A stretch of 64,000 bases of DNA from Vannielia litorea (GTDB lineage Bacteria; Pseudomonadota; Alphaproteobacteria; Rhodobacterales; Rhodobacteraceae). Shown here piece after piece: positions 1 to 8,425 of the stretch. Below the pieces are notes generated by a model. That model was not told where the DNA came from. It saw nothing but the letters and a program-made list of their open reading frames with translations, and did not search any database. Positions within the stretch are counted from its first letter, which is position 1. Every line of letters starts with the position of its first letter. The stretch covers positions 2,170,001 through 2,234,000 of the forward strand of contig NZ_FSRL01000001.1 in assembly GCF_900142295.1 (NCBI RefSeq). Reading direction: 5' to 3'. A program made the translations under genes and the position numbers.

Positions 1-582
1 GATATCGAGGCCACCCGCAAGGAGGCTTCGGCAAAGCTCGGCATCGAGCTCGATGACGAAGACCTGAACGGTTACCTGATGTATCCCAAGGTCTTCTCCG
101 ACTACGCCGCCCGCCACGAGGAATATGGCCCGGTCCGCACCCTGCCGACCGATACCTACTTTTACGGCATGGAGCCCGCCGACGAGATCTCGGTCGAGAT
201 CGACCCGGGCAAGACGCTGGAAATCCGTCTTTCCGCCGTGGGCGAGACCAACGAGGAGGGCATCGCGCGGGTCTTCTTCGAGCTGAACGGCCAACCCCGC
301 ACCATCCGCATCCCCGATCGTCGCGTCGCCGCCGCGGTGCAGGCTCGGCCCAAGGCCGAGCTCGGCAACGACAACCACATCGGCGCGCCGATGCCCGGCT
401 CGGTGGCCTCCGTGGGCGTGCAGGCCGGCCAGAAGGTGAGCGCGGGCGACCTGCTGCTGACCATCGAGGCGATGAAGATGGAAACCGGCCTCCACGCCGA
501 CCGCGACGCCACGGTGAAGGCCGTCCACATCCATCCGGGCGACCAGATCGACGCGAAGGACCTGCTGGTGGAGTTGGAATAG
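1..582 (+). CDS. pyc: Pyruvate carboxylase, C-terminal fragment (5' end outside window)
   Basis: The frame is open from base 1, so only the last 193 residues of a much longer protein are visible. Pyruvate carboxylase uses ATP and bicarbonate to make oxaloacetate from pyruvate, an anaplerotic cytoplasmic reaction. The fragment starts in the tail of the carboxyltransferase/tetramerisation part (LMYPKVFSDYA, then TYFYGM). It ends in a complete biotinyl domain with the biotin-acceptor motif EAMKME, whose lysine codon is at 475-477. The LMYPKVF...FYGM stretch favours pyruvate carboxylase over the alpha subunits of acyl-CoA carboxylases, which share only the biotinyl domain. The product ends in LLVELE with a TAG stop. 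Nothing upstream can be judged. Confidence 0.93.
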   Translation, partial: DIEATRKEASAKLGIELDDEDLNGYLMYPKVFSDYAARHEEYGPVRTLPTDTYFYGMEPADEISVEIDPGKTLEIRLSAVGETNEEGIARVFFELNGQPRTIRIPDRRVAAAVQARPKAELGNDNHIGAPMPGSVASVGVQAGQKVSAGDLLLTIEAMKMETGLHADRDATVKAVHIHPGDQIDAKDLLVELE

Positions 583-722
583 GGCCGCCCCCGCCGGCCC
601 GCAGCTCTCTGCAGTCGTCCGCCCCTGACAGCCAGGTTCCGCCCATGCCTGGCTCCGAGGATGATAAACGGCGCGTTTTCTGCTATCCTTGAGGTCCATT
701 TCGATCTCAAGGACATTTTCTC

Positions 723-1313
723 ATGCAAACCACTTTTGACGCTTCGCGCCTGGCCGACGCGCTATCGGCCCTGCTCTGGTCCAACCGCCCCTACCTTCTG
801 GGCGGCAAGCTCGGCATCAACGTCCCGCCCGACCAGGCCCGCAGCGGCTCGGGCGGGATAGATTGCTCCGGCTTCACCCGCTACGTGCTGCACCACGCCA
901 GCAACGGCCAGCTCTCGCTCTCGGGCGGCAGTGCGAGCCAAAGCGCCGCGCTGGAGCAGATGGGCTACCCAAGCGTGCCCGAGGCCGACTTCGCCGCGAC
1001 CCAGCGGCTCTGCGACAACACCCTGCGGATCGGCTTTCGCAACACCGAATGGGCGCGCAATCCCGACGGCACGCTGCAGCGCAACGGGCGGCGGCTGGTG
1101 GCGGAGGCCATCGGCCATGTCTGGCTGGTGCTGAACGCCACCACCTACGAAAGCAGCACCCGGCTTGGCCGCAACGGCCCCATGGCCAGCGGCGCCACGA
1201 ACCTGCGCACCGATACCGATGCGATCTTCACCCTGGGCCCGGTGCCCAACTGGCAGCAGCGAAGCTACGACATCCTCTTCGCCCACGACGCCGCGATGAC
1301 CGACGTGGGCTGA
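723..1313 (+). CDS. NlpC/P60-like cysteine peptidase-fold protein
   Basis: The protein has 196 residues and no signal peptide or membrane segment. The motif GGIDCSGFTRYVL (about residues 44-56) matches the nucleophile Cys region of NlpC/P60 (CHAP-related) peptidases. The later GHVWLVL (about 136-142) supplies a plausible catalytic His at the usual distance. The family cleaves cell-wall peptide bonds or related amides. No exported form is obvious here, so the substrate is unknown. An AAGGA-type ribosome site lies about 10 bases before the ATG. It stands alone between pyc and a MAPEG gene. Fold assignment is moderately sure; activity is inferred from two motifs only. Confidence 0.6.
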   Translation: MQTTFDASRLADALSALLWSNRPYLLGGKLGINVPPDQARSGSGGIDCSGFTRYVLHHASNGQLSLSGGSASQSAALEQMGYPSVPEADFAATQRLCDNTLRIGFRNTEWARNPDGTLQRNGRRLVAEAIGHVWLVLNATTYESSTRLGRNGPMASGATNLRTDTDAIFTLGPVPNWQQRSYDILFAHDAAMTDVG

Positions 1314-1398
1314 CCCGACCCCGCGTTCTCCGGCCACGGGAACGGTTGAAACCGCTGTGCTTCTGCGCTCCCATGCGCCCGGTTTCAGGGAGTCCCGC

Positions 1399-1785
1399 AT
1401 GTTCGCCATCACCTCGGTCAACGCCGGCCTGTTCGGCATCCTCTACGTCGCCCTCAGCTATCTTGTTGCCCATACCCGTCGCACAGGCGGGGTGAGCCTG
1501 GGCTATGGCGAAGACAGGCGCCTCACCCGGCGCGGCAGGGCACATGGCAACTTTTCCGAATACGTGCCGATCGGGCTGATCCTGCTCGCCCTGACCGAGG
1601 CCCAGGGCGCCCCCGCCGTCGCGCTGCACGCCCTCGCCCTGTGCCTCCTCGCCGGGCGGCTGCTGCACGGCTGGGCCTTCATCGGCCCCCGGCTGAACCG
1701 GCGCTTCCGTGTCGTCGGCATGATCCTCACCCTGAGCGCCCTGCTCCTCGCCTCGCTCGGCCTGCTCCTCCACGCCCTTCTCTGA
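1399..1785 (+). CDS. MAPEG family small membrane protein
   Basis: This 128-residue protein has about four hydrophobic helices (roughly residues 3-22, 50-70, 72-92 and 103-127). The segment RLTRRGRAHGNFSEYVPIGL is the hallmark of MAPEG proteins (membrane-associated eicosanoid/glutathione metabolism), here of the bacterial YecN-like type. The biochemical role of bacterial MAPEG members is mostly unknown. An in-frame ATG at 1357 exists, but the ATG at 1399 is preferred. It follows an AGGGAG site, and the protein then begins directly with a membrane segment. Confidence 0.8.
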   Translation: MFAITSVNAGLFGILYVALSYLVAHTRRTGGVSLGYGEDRRLTRRGRAHGNFSEYVPIGLILLALTEAQGAPAVALHALALCLLAGRLLHGWAFIGPRLNRRFRVVGMILTLSALLLASLGLLLHALL

Positions 1786-1869
1786 GCGGGCAAAAATTTT
1801 CGTCAGGCGGGCGAAATTTCCCCTTGAACCCGCCCGGCACGCCCGTTATCTCACCGCTACTCAACGGAC

Positions 1870-1944
1870 GCGGGCGTAGCTCAGGGGTAGAGCATAACCT
1901 TGCCAAGGTTAGGGTCGTGAGTTCGAATCTCATCGCCCGCTCCA
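1870..1944 (+). tRNA. tRNA-Gly (GCC anticodon)
   Basis: The acceptor arm GCGGGCG at 1870-1876 pairs with CGCCCGC at 1934-1940, followed by T and an encoded CCA (1942-1944). The D-arm (GTAGCTCAGGGGTAGAGC), an anticodon stem AACCT/AGGTT around loop TTGCCAA, and the T-arm GTTCGAATC are all present. The anticodon GCC reads GGC/GGT glycine codons, which are abundant in this GC-rich window. Confidence 0.97.
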
Positions 1945-1997
1945 ATGAGTTCCTTCACAGACATCGGTGAATGATCGCAGCGCCTCCGGCGCCTGCG

Positions 1998-2969
1998 TCA
2001 CACGTGCACATCGCCCGGCCCGAAGGCGCGGAAACGGTGCGCTGCGATGCCCTCCGCCGCCAGCGCCGCCGCCAGCAGCTGCACCGGCTCCTCCCTGGGC
2101 TCGTCGGTCAGCTGGAAGGTGCCCCAGTGGATGCCCAAGCCCTGCCCTGCTCCCACATCGTTGAACACCCGCACCGAGTCCTCCGGCGCCACGTGCTGAT
2201 TGCCCATGAACCACCGCGGCTCGTAGGCACCGATCGGGATCAGCGCGATGTCGGGCGCGCCGTGGCGGGCGCGGATCTCCCGAAAGATCGCGCCATCGCC
2301 GTAGCCGGTATCCCCGGCAAACCAAAGGCTCCCCTGGGGCGTATCGAGCCAGTATCCGCACCAGAGCGCCATCCGCCGGTCACGCAAGCCCCGGGAGGAC
2401 CAATGGTTCGCTGGCGTCAGCGTGGCCACCACGCCCTCGCCCAGCGCGACCTGCGCATGCCAGTCCCCCACCGCCACCCGCACGCCACCGGCCCTGCGCA
2501 CCGTGGCATCGGTGCCCAGCGGCATCACCATCAGGGGCGCGTGCGCCGCATGGAGCCGCCGCAGGGTGGGGAGGTCGAGGTGGTCGTAGTGATTGTGGCT
2601 GAGCAGCACCGCGTCGATCTCCGGCAGATCCTCGAACCGCACCCCCGGCGCCGTCACCCGCCTCGGCCCGGCAAAGCGCAGCGGGCTGGCGCGCTCCGAC
2701 CAGACCGGGTCGGTCAGAATGTTCAGCCCCGCGACCTGGATCAGCACGCTGGCATGGCCCACCATCGTCAGCCGGGGCGTCTCGCTGCGCGCGGGCGGCA
2801 CCGCAGACGTCACCGGCACCCTGCGCGGCCACCTTGCCCGCTGCCCGCTGCGCTGCCATTTCCAGATGTCGCGCAGCCCGCGATCCGGCAAGGGCTGGCC
2901 CGGGGAGTGAAACCGCAGACCATCGAAATTGGCCGTCACCGGGCCGCTGTAGTACCGATTCTTTCTCAT
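1998..2969 (-). CDS. Metallo-beta-lactamase-fold hydrolase (UlaG / NAPE-PLD-like)
   Basis: This 323-residue cytoplasmic-looking protein has the metal-binding motif HNHYDH at residues 125-130. Further ligands are likely at H189 (TPANHW), D220 (WFAGDTGYG) and H281 (GIHWGTF). The spacing and the motif FAGDTGYG are those of the subfamily that includes N-acyl-phosphatidylethanolamine phospholipase D and YtnP/UlaG-like lactonases. It should therefore hydrolyse a phosphodiester or lactone, though the substrate cannot be told. It is a single gene on the minus strand, separated from the Pro/Ala-rich membrane protein by a divergent intergenic region. The first residues MRKNRYYSGP look natural for this family. 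Confidence 0.8.
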   Translation of the reverse strand: MRKNRYYSGPVTANFDGLRFHSPGQPLPDRGLRDIWKWQRSGQRARWPRRVPVTSAVPPARSETPRLTMVGHASVLIQVAGLNILTDPVWSERASPLRFAGPRRVTAPGVRFEDLPEIDAVLLSHNHYDHLDLPTLRRLHAAHAPLMVMPLGTDATVRRAGGVRVAVGDWHAQVALGEGVVATLTPANHWSSRGLRDRRMALWCGYWLDTPQGSLWFAGDTGYGDGAIFREIRARHGAPDIALIPIGAYEPRWFMGNQHVAPEDSVRVFNDVGAGQGLGIHWGTFQLTDEPREEPVQLLAAALAAEGIAAHRFRAFGPGDVHV

Positions 2970-3141
2970 GGCTCCCGCTGTCTCCCGCTCCCCTCCGAGC
3001 TAGGCCCCCCGTCGCGCCAGGCACAAGCCTCTCATCGGCCGGACCCCATGCATCGGCCCTGCCCCCACTTCACTATCTGTTGAAGCGCCGCCGAATTTCG
3101 CTAGGCTTGTCACATTCATTGCGCCGTAGGGAATTTGACCG

Positions 3142-5247
3142 ATGTGGAATTTCAAGTCCTCCCTTGCCTGGGGACTCCTGAAGCAGACCGCCGCCTTCAC
3201 CGGATATCGCCTCGGGGTCTTTCTCGGGATCGCCACCTGCTATGCCCTGCTGGCCTGGATCGGCTGGATCGTGGGCCGCACCATTGCCGGTCAGGCAATC
3301 GCCTACGGCGGGGCCAGCCTGAGCACCGGTATCGCACTCTGGAACAGCCTGCCCCCGCTCTTCATCCTGCTCTTCTGCGGCTCCCTCGGCATCGGCATGT
3401 GGTTCCTGCGCAAGCATCTCTACTGGTACGTCCGGGCGCCCCACATCGCGCTGATGGCCGAGATCCTCGAAGGCCGCCGCCTGCCCGAGGGCAGCCAGAT
3501 CAACACCGGAATGGATCTGGTCAAGGAGCGCTACGGTGACATGAGCCGCCTCTGGGCCCTGCGCGGCCAGATCGAAACGACCCTGCCCGCGATCAACACC
3601 CTTCTGCCGCTGCGCGCGCTCTTCGGGATGAAGCCCGAGGGCAAGGGCGTGGGCATCAATGCCCCCTGGCTCTGGCTGGCCCAGCGTCCGATCGACGAGA
3701 TGGTGCTGGCCCACGGGCTGCGCAAGCGCTCGGTGAATCCCTACGCCGGTGCCCGCGAGGGGCTGGTGCTGCTGGCCCAGAACGGCAAGCCCGTGGTCGG
3801 CAATGCGCTCACCCTCCAGGGACTCGGCTGGGCCTATACCACCATCGCCTTCGTCGGCTGGCTGCTTCTCTTCGCGCTGGTCATCCTGCTGGCGCCGGGA
3901 GCCGGGCTGCTCATGGTCATCATCTCCGGCCTCTTCGCCTGGGGCACCAAGGCCGGGCTGATCGACGCCTTCGCCAATGCCTGCCTCCTGCAAATCTACG
4001 TCGGCGCGACCCGTGGCCAGCGACCCAACCCCGATTGGGAAGCCCGGCTCGACGCCGAGTCCGAGGCCTTCGCCGAGCTTGGCAAGGAGGCCGCCACCCT
4101 GCCCGGCGGCGCCGACCGGACTTCCGCCACCGCGCAGAAAACCGTGATCGGCGGCGCGCTGCCGGATGCCGAGCCTGCCCCGGCTTCCGCCCCGTCGTCC
4201 GCCGCTGCCGCAGCGGCCGCCGCCGCCGTCGCCGCGCCCGCTGCGGCCCCGGAAGTGGCCGCAGCCGCCTCCGCCTTCGCCCCGCCAAGAGAGCTGATGC
4301 CCAGCGGTTTCGTGCCGCCCCGCCCGGCGCCCGCCGCAGCCCCCGCACCCGCGGCCCCCGCACCCGCAGCCTCTGGTCCCGCCGCCGAGGCCCCGGCACC
4401 AAAGCCCGCCGACCCCGAGCCCAAGCCCGAACCCGCGCCGCAAGCCGCGCCCGTGGCAGCCCCGGCCCCGGAACCGGCCCCCGAGCCCAAGCCCGAGCCT
4501 GCGCCGCCCGCCGCACCCGCCGCGGCACCAGACCCGGCACCGGCACCTGTCGGAGCGCCCGCGGCGCCGAGCCCAGCACCGGCACCTGTCGCAGCCGCGA
4601 CGCCCGAGCCCGACCCGGCGCCCATCCCGCAACCCGCGCATCCGCCCACGCCGCCCGAAACGCCCGCCGAGCCGCCGCGCGAGGCCCCCGCTCCGACGCC
4701 CCAGGAGGTGCCCGCCCCCAACCCACCGCAAGAGGTGCCGCCCAGCACGCCGCCCGAGCTGCCCACCGGCACCGCCGAGTCGGATCCGCTGGCCACAACG
4801 CCCCAGGCCCTGGCCGAAACGCCCGAGACCCGCGCGATCCCCGCCGCGATCTCCGATCCCTGGAGCGCGCCCGAGCCGGAGCCCGCCCTCGCGGCGCCGG
4901 AGTCGGAGCCCGTGGCGGCATCCGAACCCGCACCGCAGCCCGTGCCCGAGGCCCCGCCCGCGCCGCAACCGCTGGCTTCCGACCCAGCCACAACCGCCAC
5001 GCCTGCCGCCTTTGCAGACCCGTGGGCCGCCGCGCCCGCCGAGGCCGAGGGGTCGCCACCCGTCGCACCGGAGCCCGAGCCACAGCCCGCCCCGGAACCG
5101 CCCGCCGCGGTCTCGCCCGCACCGCCTCCGCCGGAGCCCGCGGCCCCGCCGCCGCCACCTTCCGCGCCCCCCGCGGCCTCTGCCAAGACGGTCATCGCGC
5201 CCATGCCCACGCTCGACGACAGCCGGAAACCCGGCGACGAGGCATAA
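3142..5247 (+). CDS. Membrane protein with long Pro/Ala/Glu-rich C-terminal tail, function unknown
   Basis: The protein has 701 residues. The N-terminal third is a membrane domain with helices at about residues 23-45, 70-90 and two between 228 and 272, with a soluble loop (about 95-225) between them. From about residue 345 to 680 it is almost entirely Pro, Ala and Glu, a predicted disordered, extended region. A short motif, K-T-V-I, occurs just before this region (residue 333, KTVIGGALPDAE) and again at its end (residue 682, KTVIAPMPTLDD), so the tail is bracketed by related peptides. I do not recognise the family. A membrane anchor displaying a flexible binding arm is a reasonable inference. 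The DNA of the tail is very GC-rich, giving long spurious open frames on the other strand. Confidence 0.75.
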   Translation: MWNFKSSLAWGLLKQTAAFTGYRLGVFLGIATCYALLAWIGWIVGRTIAGQAIAYGGASLSTGIALWNSLPPLFILLFCGSLGIGMWFLRKHLYWYVRAPHIALMAEILEGRRLPEGSQINTGMDLVKERYGDMSRLWALRGQIETTLPAINTLLPLRALFGMKPEGKGVGINAPWLWLAQRPIDEMVLAHGLRKRSVNPYAGAREGLVLLAQNGKPVVGNALTLQGLGWAYTTIAFVGWLLLFALVILLAPGAGLLMVIISGLFAWGTKAGLIDAFANACLLQIYVGATRGQRPNPDWEARLDAESEAFAELGKEAATLPGGADRTSATAQKTVIGGALPDAEPAPASAPSSAAAAAAAAAVAAPAAAPEVAAAASAFAPPRELMPSGFVPPRPAPAAAPAPAAPAPAASGPAAEAPAPKPADPEPKPEPAPQAAPVAAPAPEPAPEPKPEPAPPAAPAAAPDPAPAPVGAPAAPSPAPAPVAAATPEPDPAPIPQPAHPPTPPETPAEPPREAPAPTPQEVPAPNPPQEVPPSTPPELPTGTAESDPLATTPQALAETPETRAIPAAISDPWSAPEPEPALAAPESEPVAASEPAPQPVPEAPPAPQPLASDPATTATPAAFADPWAAAPAEAEGSPPVAPEPEPQPAPEPPAAVSPAPPPPEPAAPPPPPSAPPAASAKTVIAPMPTLDDSRKPGDEA

Positions 5248-5353
5248 CCCTCTGGCGCAGCCGCGCCACAGACCGCCCCTCGCCGCGCCTCGCCCCCTTC
5301 CCTGAGCGCGCCGCCGCGCCTATACCCCTGCCGACCCGCTTCGGAGGCCCTTG

Positions 5354-5941
5354 ATGCGCAAAGCCAGCGTTACCCGTGAAACCGCGGAAACCGCGATCAC
5401 CGTCGAGATCGACCTCGACGGCACCGGCAGCTACGCCAATGCCACCGGCGTCGGCTTCTTCGACCACATGCTCGACCAGCTGGCCCGCCACGCCCTGATC
5501 GACATGAAGGTGAGCGCCAAGGGCGACCTGCACATCGACGATCACCACACCGTCGAAGACGTGGGCATCACGCTGGGCAAGGCGCTGACGGAGGCGATGG
5601 GCGACAAGCGCGGCATCACCCGCTACGGCTCGTGCCTGCTGCCGATGGATGACGCGCTGGTGCGCGCCGCGCTCGACCTCTCGGGCCGGCCGTTTCTCGT
5701 CTGGAACGTCGCCATGCCGACTGCCAAGATCGGCAGTTTCGATACTGAGCTGGTGCGCGAGTTCTTCCAGGCCTTCGCCACCCACGGCGGCATCACCCTG
5801 CATGTCGACGCGCTGCACGGGATCAACAGCCACCACATCGCCGAGGCCGCCTTCAAGGCCGTCGCCCGCGCCCTGCGCGATGCGCTCGAGGCCGACCCCC
5901 GCAAGGCCGACGCGATCCCCTCGACCAAGGGCACGCTCTGA
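5354..5941 (+). CDS. hisB: Imidazoleglycerol-phosphate dehydratase
   Basis: This 195-residue enzyme performs the sixth step of histidine biosynthesis, dehydrating imidazole glycerol phosphate to imidazole acetol phosphate. The family motifs are all present: GFFDHML (residues 34-40), the metal-binding [11 protein letters not shown] (62-72) and [15 protein letters not shown] (155-169). It is monofunctional, with no phosphatase domain, as usual outside enterobacteria. The ATG at 5354 is chosen because GGAGG lies at 5343-5347; a TTG immediately before it is less likely. It is followed at 84 bases by hisH. Confidence 0.96.
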   Translation: MRKASVTRETAETAITVEIDLDGTGSYANATGVGFFDHMLDQLARHALIDMKVSAKGDLHIDDHHTVEDVGITLGKALTEAMGDKRGITRYGSCLLPMDDALVRAALDLSGRPFLVWNVAMPTAKIGSFDTELVREFFQAFATHGGITLHVDALHGINSHHIAEAAFKAVARALRDALEADPRKADAIPSTKGTL

Positions 5942-6025
5942 CCCGCCTCACGGCGCGCTTTCACGGCGCGCGCCCTTGACGCCCTCGCCGTTTCCCGCCA
6001 CCCACGAGGCGCGAAAGGAGCCCCC

Positions 6026-6664
6026 ATGCGCACCGTCCTCATCGACTACGACAGCGGCAACCTGCACTCCGCCGAGAAGGCCTTCCAGCGCATGGCCGCC
6101 GAGGAGGGCGCGGGCGAGGTGATCGTCACCTCGCACGCCGAGGAGGTCGCCCGCGCCGACCGCATCGTGCTGCCCGGCGACGGCGCCTACCCCTCCTGCC
6201 GGGCCGCGCTCGCCGCCCGGCCGGGCATGATCGAAGCCATCACCGAGCACGTCGAGACCAAGGGCAAACCCTTCATGGGCATCTGCATCGGGATGCAGAT
6301 GATGAGCACCCTGGGCCGCGAGCACGAAGACACGCCCGGCTTCGGCTGGATCCCCGGCGAGGTGGTGCCGATCGCCCCCGCCGACCCCGCGCTGAAGGTG
6401 CCCCACATGGGCTGGAACGATCTCGTGCTCTCCGGCACCCACCCCTGCCTCGACGGGGTCAGCACCGGCGATCACGCCTATTTCGTTCACAGCTACCACC
6501 TGCGCCCCGAGCACCCCGCGCAGCGCCTCGCCTATGCCGACTACGCGGGCGAGGTGACGGCCATCGTCGGCGAGGGCACCCGCTTCGGCACGCAGTTCCA
6601 CCCCGAGAAGAGCCAGGCCACCGGCCTGCGGATCATCGCCAATTTCCTGAAATGGGCGCCATGA
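6026..6664 (+). CDS. hisH: Imidazole glycerol phosphate synthase, glutaminase subunit
   Basis: This 212-residue class I glutamine amidotransferase delivers ammonia to HisF for making IGP and AICAR. The nucleophile elbow GICIGMQ places the catalytic Cys at residue 87, and FHPEKS gives His192 and Glu194, completing the triad. GDGAY forms the oxyanion strand region. Its partner hisF is not adjacent but lies about 4.6 kb downstream. An AAAGGAG site precedes the ATG. Its stop overlaps the start of the next gene (ATGA). Confidence 0.96.
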   Translation: MRTVLIDYDSGNLHSAEKAFQRMAAEEGAGEVIVTSHAEEVARADRIVLPGDGAYPSCRAALAARPGMIEAITEHVETKGKPFMGICIGMQMMSTLGREHEDTPGFGWIPGEVVPIAPADPALKVPHMGWNDLVLSGTHPCLDGVSTGDHAYFVHSYHLRPEHPAQRLAYADYAGEVTAIVGEGTRFGTQFHPEKSQATGLRIIANFLKWAP

Positions 6665-7320
6665 CATCCGCCATCGGCTGGTCGTCCGGCAAGGATGCCT
6701 GCATGGCGCTGATCCGCGCCCGCGCAGCAGGCCATCAGGTGACCACGGCGCTGACCACGATCAACGAGGCCTTCGACCGCGTGGCCATGCACGGCACCCG
6801 CGCCGATATTCTTCGCGCCCAGGCCAGCGCCGCCGGGCTCGACCTGCTCGAGGTGCCCCTGCCCTGGCCCTGCTCCAACGAGATCTACGAGGCCCGCATG
6901 GCCGGGGCCGTGGAGGCCCTGAAGGCCCGCGGCATCACCCGGATGATCTTCGGCGACCTCTTTCTCGAAGACGTCCGCGACTACCGGATCAAACAGCTCG
7001 AGGGCACGGGCATTGCGCCGGTCTTCCCGCTCTGGGGCGAGAGCACGGCCGCCCTGGCCGCCGAAATCGCCGGGACCTTCGACACCCGCATCGTCACGCT
7101 CGATCCGGCCAGGCTGCCCGAAACCTTCGCCGGCCGGCGACTCGACGCCGCCTGTCTCGCCGACCTCCCCGAGGGCGTGGACCCCTGCGGCGAGAACGGC
7201 GAATTTCATACCTGCGTGCTGAATGCCCCCTGCTTCAGGGCGCCGATCTCGGCCACCCGGGGAGAGACCGTCACCCGCGACGGCTTCGTCTATTCGGATC
7301 TGGTGCTGACCGGCGCCTGA
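6661..7320 (+). CDS. Dph6-related ATP pyrophosphatase / adenine nucleotide alpha hydrolase
   Basis: This 219-residue protein opens with the PP-loop-type ATP-binding motif GWSSGKDACMAL (residues 6-17). Internal features are SNEIYE, IFGDLFLEDVRDYR and a Cys/Glu-rich PCGENGEFHT. These are characteristic of the ATP-pyrophosphatase family that includes eukaryotic diphthine-ammonia ligase Dph6 and archaeal MJ0570. Bacteria lack diphthamide, so the amidated or adenylated substrate is unknown. The ATG at 6661 overlaps the hisH stop as ATGA, implying translational coupling; an ATG nine bases upstream is also possible. The coupling to hisH is noteworthy but does not prove a role in histidine synthesis. 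Confidence 0.8.
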   Translation: MTSAIGWSSGKDACMALIRARAAGHQVTTALTTINEAFDRVAMHGTRADILRAQASAAGLDLLEVPLPWPCSNEIYEARMAGAVEALKARGITRMIFGDLFLEDVRDYRIKQLEGTGIAPVFPLWGESTAALAAEIAGTFDTRIVTLDPARLPETFAGRRLDAACLADLPEGVDPCGENGEFHTCVLNAPCFRAPISATRGETVTRDGFVYSDLVLTGA

Positions 7321-7335
7321 TCGGCGCCCCGAGGC

Positions 7336-7740
7336 TCACTTCAGACGGGTCCAGGTCTGGTCCATGCAGATCGGCCCGGCGCAGCCCTTCACCACCATCT
7401 TGTTGCCCTGAAGGACCATCTGCGCGCCGTAGTCACGCTTCATGACCGGCACATAGGCCCGCCCTTCGTAGGTGTTTCCACCTGCCGGGGTCATGTCCCA
7501 GAACACGCGCTTGCCCACGTTGGGCGACTGGATCGGCTGGCCGGAGGCGTTGAAGGCCTTCACGATGGTGCCGCACATGGCCGCGCCACACTTCACCGCC
7601 TTCACATGGGCCACGTTGCCCTTCTTGTCGGGGCCGGTCAGCCACATGCCTTCGGGAGTCGCCGCCTGCGCAGCACCCGAGAGCAACGCCACCACGGCGC
7701 CCGCGATCATCATGGTCGAAAAAGTCTTCGTCACCGGCAT
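7336..7740 (-). CDS. DUF2147 secreted protein (copy 1)
   Basis: This 134-residue protein has an N-terminal signal peptide (MPVTKTFSTMMIAGAVVALL..., likely cut after AAQA at about residue 26). The mature part shows the DUF2147 pattern: GMWLTGPDKKGN, then CGAAMCGTIV, a central lysine-rich loop, and a C-terminal pair of Cys in KGCAGPIC. DUF2147 proteins are small beta-barrel periplasmic proteins of unknown function. A GGGAG site precedes the ATG. It is a divergent paralogue of the next gene, in the same orientation and 143 bases downstream of it. The pair sits between his genes that face the other way. Confidence 0.85.
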   Translation of the reverse strand: MPVTKTFSTMMIAGAVVALLSGAAQAATPEGMWLTGPDKKGNVAHVKAVKCGAAMCGTIVKAFNASGQPIQSPNVGKRVFWDMTPAGGNTYEGRAYVPVMKRDYGAQMVLQGNKMVVKGCAGPICMDQTWTRLK

Positions 7741-7883
7741 CACTCCCTTTGGCGACACTGGCTCGCTTCGCTGGAAAACAGCAGCCGCAAAGCATGATCG
7801 CGCTATGGAGTTAACCGTGAGTCGATGCAAGAGGTTCCTGCGGTGCAGCGCAAAATCGGCGGCACACCGCAGGAAATCGGGTC

Positions 7884-8273
7884 TTACTTGACCTTCTGCC
7901 AGGTGCCGCCGTCGCGACAGATACCCAGCACGCAGCCCGACACCTTGAGCGTGGAGCCCGAGAGCATCAGCTTGGAGTTGTAGGTCTTGCCGCGGTCGGG
8001 CGAATAGACCTTGCCCTTGTACTGGCCGCCCCCCGAAGCCGTGGTCTGCGAAATGATCTGACGCCCCACATTCTCCGATTTGATCTCCTTGCCGTCCGGC
8101 CCGTAGGCCTTGATCAGCGTGCCACAGAGCCCGCCGCCGCAGGGCTTCACCTGCACCAGCCCCGAGTTCCCGTTGTCGTCCTTGGCGGTGCGCCACAGGC
8201 CTTCGAGCGGGTCCGCCGCCCAGGCCGGGGCCGCCACCAGCAGGGCCGCCAGGGTCATTGCAATCTTGCGCAT
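7884..8273 (-). CDS. DUF2147 secreted protein (copy 2)
   Basis: The protein has 129 residues with a clear signal peptide (MRKIAMTLAALLVAAPAWAA, cleavage expected after AWA). The mature protein has GLWRTAKDDNGNSG, CGGGLCGTLIKAYG, the KxxNVG segment and SGCVLGICRDGGTW, the same order as its neighbour. The two are tandem duplicates that have diverged considerably. A strong GGGAGGAG ribosome site precedes the ATG. Function is unknown. Four conserved cysteines in each copy suggest disulfides and hence a periplasmic location. Confidence 0.85.
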   Translation of the reverse strand: MRKIAMTLAALLVAAPAWAADPLEGLWRTAKDDNGNSGLVQVKPCGGGLCGTLIKAYGPDGKEIKSENVGRQIISQTTASGGGQYKGKVYSPDRGKTYNSKLMLSGSTLKVSGCVLGICRDGGTWQKVK

Positions 8274-8425
8274 GGTTCTCCTCCCATTCCTAACGCTGGT
8301 CGCATCCTGAGGCCACGCCCGAGCGTCACGCAACTGTAACGTTGGGTCCGGCGCGTTCACTTCTGCGCCGCCCCTTCCCTTCGAGCGCTGCCCGTGGCAA
8401 ACCCCGCGCCAAAAGGAGCCGCCCC

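Noticed and set aside
3073..4968. A 631-codon open frame on the minus strand opposite the Pro/Ala-rich membrane protein
   Set aside because: It is Gly/Arg-rich nonsense produced by the GC bias of the plus-strand gene, with no domain and no ribosome site.
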